Assembly (NCBI GenBank): GCA_022837365.1
Contig: JALHHV010000010.1
Span: 1-15,422, forward strand
Direction: 5' to 3'
From: Desulfovibrio sp.
GTDB lineage: Bacteria; Desulfobacterota; Desulfovibrionia; Desulfovibrionales; Desulfovibrionaceae
DNA length: 15,422 nt
The notes below the pieces were generated by a model, which worked only from the letters and a program-made list of their open reading frames with translations, ran no database searches and had not been told where the DNA came from. The stretch's first letter is position 1; every line of letters begins with the position of its first letter. Shown piece by piece: positions 6,087 through 12,309 of the stretch. Position numbers and translations under genes: made by a program.

Positions 6087-6920
6087 ATGGCAAAGACTCT
6101 GACCCCCGAGGAACTCAAGCAAAAGCTGACCTCCGCTACGCCTCTCCTGCTTTTGGACGTGCGTCGCGCCGAGGACCGGGACAAAGGCGGTCCTGCCTTG
6201 ACCGGAGCAACATGGCACGACCCCGCGCACATGGAGGTCTGGGCCAAGGACATCCCCGCCGGAAGCGAAGTGGCCCTTTTTTGTGTGCGTGGCGGCGGCG
6301 TCAGCCAGAGCGTGCAGGCGGCACTGGAGTCCCGTGGCGTCGAGGCTCGTTACATCGAAGGCGGCATCGCGGCGTGGAACGAGGCTGAAGCGCTTTCAGT
6401 TGATCCGGATGTGCAATTACTGGGAGCGCAGGGCGTGGGAGAGCGCGGCCAACACCACGCTGTGCAGGTGGCTTCCATTGCGCTGGTTGTCGCACGCGGT
6501 CAGAAGGAGCCTGTGGATCTGGAATTGGTCCGGCGCGGGGCGCTGCTGCATGATCTGGGCAAGGTCCGCGATACAGGCAACCTGCATGGCGTCACCGGGG
6601 CGGAGTTGGGCCGGGAATTGGGGCTGCCGGAGCCGGTGCTGGCCTGCATCGAGAGGCACGTGCGCCACGGCGTTCCCGAAGCCGAAGCCGCAGGCTATGG
6701 CCTGCCGGTTCGCGATTACGCCTTCGCTTGCCTGGAGGAACGCATCGTATCCTACGCCGACAAGCTGGCAGACATCCTGGAGGCTGGTCTGGCTGAAAGC
6801 CTGGCCGACGCCCGCGCGCGCCTGCCGGAAATCCTGACCGCCAATCCGGAACTCTCCAAGGATGCGGCAACACTTGGCCGCTACGTGACGAGTTGGAGGA
6901 TGCTGGAAGACAAGGCGTGA
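6087..6920 (+). CDS. Rhodanese-HD phosphohydrolase fusion
   Basis: This is a 277-aa cytoplasmic two-domain protein. Residues 1-105 are a rhodanese domain: LLLLDVRRAED, then FCVRGGGVSQ with the presumed catalytic Cys66, then YIEGGIAAW. The loop C-V-R-G-G-G-V-S-Q resembles the single-domain rhodanese (ChrE) found in some chromate clusters, where the usual form is CVxGHEVSQ. Residues 115-245 are an HD domain: HH at 123-124, the LLHDLGKV motif with H155/D156, H167, H191 and H194, and SYADKLAD near the end. This is the metal-binding pattern of HD hydrolases that act on phosphoesters or nucleotides. Sulfur transfer joined to phosphohydrolysis is unusual. GGAG overlaps the MFS stop 6 nt before the ATG. 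The substrate is unknown. Confidence 0.85.
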   Translation: MAKTLTPEELKQKLTSATPLLLLDVRRAEDRDKGGPALTGATWHDPAHMEVWAKDIPAGSEVALFCVRGGGVSQSVQAALESRGVEARYIEGGIAAWNEAEALSVDPDVQLLGAQGVGERGQHHAVQVASIALVVARGQKEPVDLELVRRGALLHDLGKVRDTGNLHGVTGAELGRELGLPEPVLACIERHVRHGVPEAEAAGYGLPVRDYAFACLEERIVSYADKLADILEAGLAESLADARARLPEILTANPELSKDAATLGRYVTSWRMLEDKA

Positions 6921-7126
6921 GTGGGCAGCCATTGGAAATCCTGTGCCGTTGCCGGTGCCTGATCCACACGGGCGTGCTGTTGGCCATTGAGGACGGGGCC
7001 TGCGGCGTGGCCGAGGTGTGGGAATTCTGCTTGGCAAGCTGGCAGGCCATTCCTGTAGCCCGGACTCCGCTCACGCCAGTTGCCTGGGCGAACTTGCTGG
7101 ACTGCTGGGGGCTTCAACGGTGGTGA
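6917..7126 (+). CDS. Putative small Cys/Trp-rich protein, translationally coupled
   Basis: GTG 6917 overlaps the rhodanese-HD stop (GTGA), with GGAAG 7 nt upstream, a classic coupled start. The 69-residue product has C-x-C-x-C at about 10-14, further cysteines at 29, 38 and 63, and five tryptophans (35, 42, 57, 64, 69). Third codon positions are mostly G or C, as in the neighbouring genes, and nothing else explains this 200-nt gap. I do not recognise a family. The three N-terminal cysteines could bind a metal or cluster or take part in sulfur chemistry, but this is speculation. An in-frame ATG at 6893 lies inside the previous gene and is less likely. Chance openness in GC-rich DNA remains possible. 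Confidence 0.45.
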   Translation: MSGQPLEILCRCRCLIHTGVLLAIEDGACGVAEVWEFCLASWQAIPVARTPLTPVAWANLLDCWGLQRW

Positions 7127-7176
7127 TGAGGTCGGCGAAGGGTGCCTTCAGGGAATGTCCCGTTCGGACCGCCAAG

Positions 7177-7215
7177 CCGTGACCGACATTCACGGAGGGT
7201 AGCCCCGCCTCCCTC
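7177..7215 (+). promoter_or_regulatory. Tandem hairpins in the leader of the PEP-synthase-like gene
   Basis: CCGTGA (7177-7182) pairs with TCACGG (7190-7195). Overlapping it, GGAGG (7194-7198) can pair with CCTCC (7208-7212), so the two stems partly compete. They lie about 20 nt before the start codon and upstream of AGAGAGG, the ribosome-binding site. This could be a processing or translational control element, or just GC-rich structure. Confidence 0.25.
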
Positions 7216-7235
7216 AAACCAGAGAGGACTTCTGT

Positions 7236-10200
7236 ATGAGCCTGTTCCGTTTCTTCCGCAAAGAGAACGCCTGCCACTTTCTGGTGAACCCGGACGGGAG
7301 GCTGGCGCAGAAGTACGCCCACTTCAAGGCCCTGCTGGAAAACAACAACGAGGCCCTGGATATCCTGGCCGGGCTCGAGCAACTCTATTATGGCGGCGGC
7401 ACCTTCAGCATGGCTGCGGTGCGTGACGCCACCAAGCGGCTGTCCGAGGCCACGGGCGAACTGGTGGTCATGCTCAACGCCTTGGTGGGCAACCGCTACC
7501 CCGACTTGCGGGAGGCGCTGGCCCGCGTCGAGGCCGGGCTGACCCCGCACTTTGGCGGCACGGTCGTGACCGGCGGAGCGGATGCCGATCCGGTGCTCTC
7601 CCTCGCGGCTGTGGACCCGGCCAAGGCCTGGCTGGTGGGCGGCAAGGCCGCCAACATGGCGGTCATGCGCAACCAACTCGGCATGCCCACCCCGGACGGC
7701 TTCTCCATTACCTCGGCGGCCTTCGAAGCCTTCCTGAACGTCGGTGGCCTGCGCCAGGTTGTCGAGGCGCAACTGGACCGCGCCTCGCCTCTGGACCTGG
7801 AGGATCTGGAGGCCCGTTGCCGGGTGCTTCGCGCCCAGGTCATGGCCACGGATTTGCCGCAGGCCATTGCCACCGGCATCATGGCTGAAGTTGACAGGCT
7901 GGAGCGCGAGGCGGGCGGGCCGGTGCTCCTGGCCATGCGCAGCAGTGCTGTGGGTGAGGACTCTCAAGCCTCCTTCGCGGGACAATACACCACCATTCTC
8001 AACGTGGGGCGCAACGGCGTGCTGGACGCGTACAAGTCCGTGGTGGCCAGCAAGTACACACCCAGCGCCATCCTCTACCGATTGCGTTACGGCCTCGACG
8101 AGGCCGACACGCCCATGTGCGTCCTCGGACTGGTCATGGTCCCCAGCCGGGCCAGCGGCGTGCTCTACACGGCCGATCCCGGCGGGCAGCTTGATCCCGA
8201 GGGTTCACCGGCCCTGCGCGTCAACGCCGTGCTGGGCCTGGGCGAACAGCTGGTGAGCGGCAGGGCCACGCCAGACGTGTTCCTCCTGGCCCGATCTCCG
8301 TTGCGTATCCTTCAGCAGGATGTCAGCGCCAAGAGCGAGCGCCTAGTAGCCTTGGCCGATGGCGGCACCTCCCTGGAGGCCGTTTCCGGGGAGGAAGGCC
8401 AGCGGGCCAGCGTGTCCGAGGCCGTGGTGCTGGACCTGGCCGCCCGTGCTCTGGCTCTGGAGACGCACTTCCGCACCCCGCAGGACGTGGAGTGGGCCGT
8501 GGACCCGGCAGGCCGCCTGATCTTGCTCCAGACGCGCCCGCTGGAGGCTGCGGTGACCGCGTCGGACGCCCCCCCGCCCGTTCGCCAGGCGGACATCCCG
8601 AACCCCGTGCTGGTTTCGGGAGGGAAGACGGCGGCCCCTGGAGCATCTGCCGGTCCGGCCTTCGTACTTGGCACGGCCGGACGGGAGACCATGCCCGAAG
8701 GGGCCATACTGGTCGCCCGAACTGCGGCGCCCGAGCACGCGGCCCTGCTGGACCGGGCTGCGGGCCTGGTAACGGACATCGGCGGCGTGGCCAGCCACCT
8801 GGCCTCCGTGGCCCGCGAACTGGGCCTGCCAGCCCTTTTCGATGCAGGCGACGCCACTACGCGTATTCCCCACGGCCAGACCGTGACCCTCTGGGCCGAC
8901 GCAGCCGCAGTGTACGAGGGAGAGGTGTCTGAACTGGCCCATGCACGCTCCGGACGCAGAAGCCATGTCTTCGATAGCCCCATGCACAAGCGCCTGCGCA
9001 ACCTGCTGGACCTCATCGCGCCACTGAACCTTACCGACCCCGAGGCTCCGGAGTTCAGCCCGGCGGGGTGCCGCACCATCCACGACATCATCCGCTTCGC
9101 CCACGAGAAGTCCATGAAATCCATGTTCGCCCTGTGCGACGATGCCGGGGACGAGGCCAACGTGGTGCGACTCAAGGCGGGTATCCCGCTTGTCCTCTAC
9201 TGCGTTGATCTGGGCGGCGGTCTGAAGGAGAACCTGACTACCTGCGACGAAGTGGCGGCTTCCCACGTGGAGTCCGTCCCCATGCGCGCCCTGTGGAAGG
9301 GCCTCACGCACCCCGGTGTGTCCTGGTCCGGCGGGGTGGCACTGAGCGCCCGGAACATGCTCGCACTCATGGCCTCCAGCACCACCGCAGCAGACGCGCC
9401 GGGTGGAGACAGCTACGCCGTCATCTCCCGCGACTACGTGAACCTGAGCGCCAAGTTCGGCTACCACTACGCCAACATCGACGCCCTCTGCGGGCAGGAG
9501 CCGGGGCAGAACTACGTGACCCTGCGATTTTCCGGCGGCCTGGGCAGCTTCTCCGGGCGCTCCATGCGCATCAACTTTCTGGCCTCGGTGCTGAGCCGCC
9601 TGGGCTACGTTGTCGGTATCACCGGCGATCTTCTGGACGCCAGCCTCAAGGGCGCGGACTGTGCCACCCTGGGGGAGGTGCTGGATCAGACAGGCCGCCT
9701 GCTTGGCTCCAGCCGTCTGCTGGACCTGGCCATAGCCAACCCCGGCCAGGTGGAGGGCATGGTGGAGATGTTCTTCCGGGGCGACTACGACTTTCTAGGC
9801 CAGTCCGATCGCAACAGGGTGCCGGGCTTCTACTCCCTTCAGGGCGACTGGACCCTGGACGGCGGAGAGGCCCCCGTGCTCAGGCAGGACGGCTCCAAGT
9901 GGGTGGACGGTCTTTCCTCCGGGGTGGCCAGCCTGGCCGGAAAGTTCATGGGCAAGCGCTACCAGGAGTTTCTGGATGGTCTTGAGGCCTACGCCTACTT
10001 CCCCTTGGCCGTTGCCCGCGACCACCAGGCGGGTGACGCGGACATCGCCGTGGAGGTTCAGGCCCTGTCCGGAAATATCGACCGCGCCGGGGGGCTGGCC
10101 TTCGGCCTCCAGAACTCCGGCAACTACTTCGCCTTCCGGGTCAACGCCCTGGAGGACAACGTCGTGCTTTTCGAGTTCGTGGACAACCGCAGGCTGGAGC

Positions 10201-10424
10201 GGGCCAAGGTGGAGATGCCCGTGCGTTCGGGCCAGTGGATGCGCCTGAATGTGCGGGTGCGCGGCACCAAAATCTCCTGTCTGGTGGACGGCCAAGCCGT
10301 CATTGAGCACGAGGCAGTCAAGACTGTGGCGGGTTTCGTGGGACTGTGGACCAAGGCCGATTCCGTGACGCTGTTCCGAAACTTGGCCCTGAATGTTGGT
10401 GGTGAGCAGCTTTCTCTTATTTAG
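7236..10424 (+). CDS. PEP-synthase-like phosphotransferase with C-terminal ConA-like domain
   Basis: This is a 1062-aa cytoplasmic protein with no signal peptide. Residues 1-115 are an unassigned helical region. Residues 128-440 are an ATP-grasp nucleotide-binding domain of the PEP synthase/PPDK N-terminal type (GGKAAN 135-140, AMRSSAVGEDSQASFAGQ 233-250, VEWAVD 418-423, LLQTRP 430-435). Residues 465-565 are the swivelling phosphohistidine domain, TDIGGVASHLASVARELGLP, with His521 as the predicted carrier. The usual PEP/pyruvate barrel is missing. Residues 580-860 form an uncharacterised domain (CRTIHDIIRFAHEK, YCVDLGGGLKENLTTCDEV, LSAKFGYHYANIDALCG). Residues 865-1055 resemble a concanavalin-A-like/DUF1080 domain (AGGLAFGLQNSGNYFAFRVN, VGLWTKADSVTLF). 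AGAGAGG precedes the start. I recall similar long proteins in other deltaproteobacteria. The phosphoacceptor is unknown; conversion of PEP and pyruvate is unlikely without the barrel. Confidence 0.82.
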   Translation: MSLFRFFRKENACHFLVNPDGRLAQKYAHFKALLENNNEALDILAGLEQLYYGGGTFSMAAVRDATKRLSEATGELVVMLNALVGNRYPDLREALARVEAGLTPHFGGTVVTGGADADPVLSLAAVDPAKAWLVGGKAANMAVMRNQLGMPTPDGFSITSAAFEAFLNVGGLRQVVEAQLDRASPLDLEDLEARCRVLRAQVMATDLPQAIATGIMAEVDRLEREAGGPVLLAMRSSAVGEDSQASFAGQYTTILNVGRNGVLDAYKSVVASKYTPSAILYRLRYGLDEADTPMCVLGLVMVPSRASGVLYTADPGGQLDPEGSPALRVNAVLGLGEQLVSGRATPDVFLLARSPLRILQQDVSAKSERLVALADGGTSLEAVSGEEGQRASVSEAVVLDLAARALALETHFRTPQDVEWAVDPAGRLILLQTRPLEAAVTASDAPPPVRQADIPNPVLVSGGKTAAPGASAGPAFVLGTAGRETMPEGAILVARTAAPEHAALLDRAAGLVTDIGGVASHLASVARELGLPALFDAGDATTRIPHGQTVTLWADAAAVYEGEVSELAHARSGRRSHVFDSPMHKRLRNLLDLIAPLNLTDPEAPEFSPAGCRTIHDIIRFAHEKSMKSMFALCDDAGDEANVVRLKAGIPLVLYCVDLGGGLKENLTTCDEVAASHVESVPMRALWKGLTHPGVSWSGGVALSARNMLALMASSTTAADAPGGDSYAVISRDYVNLSAKFGYHYANIDALCGQEPGQNYVTLRFSGGLGSFSGRSMRINFLASVLSRLGYVVGITGDLLDASLKGADCATLGEVLDQTGRLLGSSRLLDLAIANPGQVEGMVEMFFRGDYDFLGQSDRNRVPGFYSLQGDWTLDGGEAPVLRQDGSKWVDGLSSGVASLAGKFMGKRYQEFLDGLEAYAYFPLAVARDHQAGDADIAVEVQALSGNIDRAGGLAFGLQNSGNYFAFRVNALEDNVVLFEFVDNRRLERAKVEMPVRSGQWMRLNVRVRGTKISCLVDGQAVIEHEAVKTVAGFVGLWTKADSVTLFRNLALNVGGEQLSLI

Positions 10425-10492
10425 GCCACGCCGCCGCAGGAAAGCGGCTTTCACCGAACTGCCGGGAACAACACGGACGCCCAGGAGGCATC

Positions 10493-11770
10493 ATGACAGC
10501 CAACACGCCTTCCTTTTCAGAATTCTTTCGCTACTGGCTGAAGCTCGGGTTCATCAACTTCGGCGGCCCTGCCGGGCAGATCGCCATGATGCATAAGGAC
10601 ATCGTGGACGCGCGGGGGTGGGTGGAGGAAAAGCTGTTCCTGCGGGCGCTCAACTTCTGCATGCTGCTGCCGGGGCCGGAAGCGCACCAACTGGCCGTGT
10701 ATCTTGGCTGGCGGCTCCATGGCTATCTGGGCGGCACCGTGGCCGGGGTGTTCTTCCTGTTGCCCTCCGTGGCCCTCATGCTTTTCCTCTCGTGGCTGGC
10801 GGCCGCCCATGGCTCGGTACCGATGGTGGCGGGCGTGTTCCGGGCCATTGCCGGAGCGGTGGTGGCCATCGTGGGCCAAGCGCTCTGGCGTATCTCCAAA
10901 AAGGCGCTCAGGCACCGCATCCTCTGGTGGTTCGCCGGGGCTTCCTTTGTCTGCGGCCAGTTCCTTCGCGTCCCCTTCCCGGCCATCGTGCTCCTTGCGG
11001 GCATCGGCGGACTGGTGCTGGCCCGCCTGCGCCCCGACATCTTTTGCCACCGCGAGGCAGGGTCCAGGGAGTGCGTAATGGAGGAGCCGCAACACTTCGA
11101 CCTGCCGTCCCTGACGCACGTCTTCAAAGTGCTGGCCGTGTTCGTCTGCATCTGGCTTGCCGTGGCCCTGCCTGTGTTCGCCATGAACGGTTCCGGCGCA
11201 GTGCTGCCGGACATTCTGCTCTTCTACTCCAAGGCGAGTTTCGTGACGTTCGGAGGGGCTTACGCGGTCCTGTCCTACGTGGCGGACGCCGTGGTCCATA
11301 TGGGTTGGGTCAGTGAGGCCGAAGTGGTGCTGGGTTTGGGCTTGGCCGAGACCACGCCGGGTCCGCTTATCATGGTCACGCAGTTCGTGGGCTTCCTCTC
11401 GGCCTGGAACAACCCCGGCGCGCTCTCGCCATTGTCTGCGGGCATCTTGGGCGGCCTTTTGACGACCTTCGGCATGTTCCTGCCGAGCTTTCTGTTTGTG
11501 TTCTCCGGCGCACCATACATTGAGGCGCTGACCTCGAACCCGCGCATTACCGCAGCGCTTACGGGCATCACCGCCGCAGTGGTGGGCGTGGTGCTGAAGC
11601 TCGGAGTGTTTTTTGGCGTCAGCACCTTCTTTCCGGCGGGCAGCCCCGTGGACTTCTTCGCCATGGCATTGGCCGCCGCCTCAGGCTTCGCGCTGTGGCG
11701 GTGGAACACCGGGGTGCATGTTCTTGTCCTGGCTTGCGGGGCCGTGGGCGCGGTCTGGAGTTTTCTGTAA
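10493..11770 (+). CDS. chrA: ChrA, chromate efflux transporter (two-domain)
   Basis: This 425-aa inner-membrane protein of the CHR superfamily, long-chain type, has two homologous halves. Half 1 carries LGFINFGGPAGQIAMMHKDI (from about residue 18) and CMLLPGPEAHQLAVYLGW (56-73). Half 2 carries YSKASFVTFGGAYAVLSYVA and, further on, GLGLAETTPGPLIMVTQFVG. These are the diagnostic ChrA motifs. The family exports chromate from the cytoplasm, driven by the proton-motive force. About ten to thirteen membrane segments are expected. AGGAGG lies 4 nt before the ATG, the strongest ribosome-binding site in the operon. It follows the PEP-synthase-like gene by 68 nt, a gap holding only a small GCCGC/GCGGC stem. 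It pairs functionally with chrB at the operon head. Chromate is the expected substrate, but sulfate-like oxyanions cannot be excluded. Confidence 0.93.
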   Translation: MTANTPSFSEFFRYWLKLGFINFGGPAGQIAMMHKDIVDARGWVEEKLFLRALNFCMLLPGPEAHQLAVYLGWRLHGYLGGTVAGVFFLLPSVALMLFLSWLAAAHGSVPMVAGVFRAIAGAVVAIVGQALWRISKKALRHRILWWFAGASFVCGQFLRVPFPAIVLLAGIGGLVLARLRPDIFCHREAGSRECVMEEPQHFDLPSLTHVFKVLAVFVCIWLAVALPVFAMNGSGAVLPDILLFYSKASFVTFGGAYAVLSYVADAVVHMGWVSEAEVVLGLGLAETTPGPLIMVTQFVGFLSAWNNPGALSPLSAGILGGLLTTFGMFLPSFLFVFSGAPYIEALTSNPRITAALTGITAAVVGVVLKLGVFFGVSTFFPAGSPVDFFAMALAAASGFALWRWNTGVHVLVLACGAVGAVWSFL

Positions 11771-11796
11771 CCGTTGAATGAAGGAGCGTTGGGATC

Positions 11797-12006
11797 GTGA
11801 ACAGGAGAGGGAAGAAGAGCAAGATACTGGTGCTAGCGTTGGCGGCCCTGGTCATGGGTGTCTGCGCGACTCACGCGGTGGCGGCGCTCGCAGCGGGCAA
11901 GCCCACGGCCAAACAAGCTGAGGTTCTGCGGCTCTTGCGTGAGGACGGCAGTTTGGGTGCCCATAATCCTGAGAAGGCCGCCAAGCTGCTTGGATTGAGC
12001 AAGTAG
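11797..12006 (+). CDS. Small exported peptide of unknown function
   Basis: This is a 69-aa product from GTG 11797, preceded by GAAGGAG at a 10-nt spacing. The N-terminus (MNRRGKKSKILVLALAALVM) is a clear Sec signal: basic residues, then a hydrophobic core, then GVCATHAVA with likely cleavage after AVA near residue 29. The mature part is about 40 residues (GKPTAKQAEVLRLLREDGSL, then EKAAKLLGLSK), charged and helical, with no cysteine after the signal. I do not recognise the family. It lies 26 nt after chrA and 20 nt before the operon terminator, so it is co-transcribed as the last gene. A single-pass membrane peptide associated with ChrA is an alternative. Confidence 0.65.
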   Translation: MNRRGKKSKILVLALAALVMGVCATHAVAALAAGKPTAKQAEVLRLLREDGSLGAHNPEKAAKLLGLSK

Positions 12007-12026
12007 CGTCAGGTGCCAGATTCGGT

Positions 12027-12062
12027 AGCCCCCATGTCGTCGGACGGCGTGGGGGCTTTTTT
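12027..12062 (+). terminator. Rho-independent terminator of the chr operon
   Basis: AGCCCCCA (12027-12034) pairs perfectly with TGGGGGCT (12050-12057). The stem continues through TGTCG/CGGCG with wobble pairs to about 13 bp, and a run of six T (12057-12062) follows. This strong terminator closes the operon that starts at chrB. No comparable structure with a T-run was seen inside the operon. Confidence 0.9.
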
Positions 12063-12072
12063 CTCCAGGTGT

Positions 12073-12140
12073 GCTGAGCTGGTTATTGCCTGGCAGTTGG
12101 CCTTCCGAAACGACGTGCTCATGCCGTGCCCGGCTGGGGT
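12073..12140 (+). repeat. Diverged direct repeat, copy 1 (upstream of the cyclase gene)
   Basis: This 68-nt stretch aligns without gaps to 14593-14660 at 47 of 68 positions (hand count), starting with the identical 8-mer GCTGAGCT. It begins 10 nt after the operon terminator. Identity drops to chance right after 12140. It may be a fossil insertion-sequence end. In the rest of the gap up to 12309 I see no gene. Confidence 0.6.
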
Positions 12141-12309
12141 TCGGGAGGAACAGCCGCCGCGAGCACAAAGACATCCTTAGAACACTCTCATGCCCTTCCC
12201 CAAGCGTAAGGCGCATGCTAGATCGTTGCGCAACTGCCTCAAACATGGATCACTCACAGGTGGAGAACCCAAGCAATCGCCATGAAAAACAACACAACAC
12301 ACACTATCT

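Noticed and set aside
7071..7985. Long minus-strand open frame opposite the PEP-synthase-like gene
   Set aside because: It lies antisense to a protein with clear ATP-grasp motifs, shows no domain of its own, and is a usual by-product of GC-rich codon use.
8343..9467. 374-residue minus-strand open frame
   Set aside because: It is antisense to the conserved swivel and middle domains of the plus-strand protein, with no start signal or family motif.
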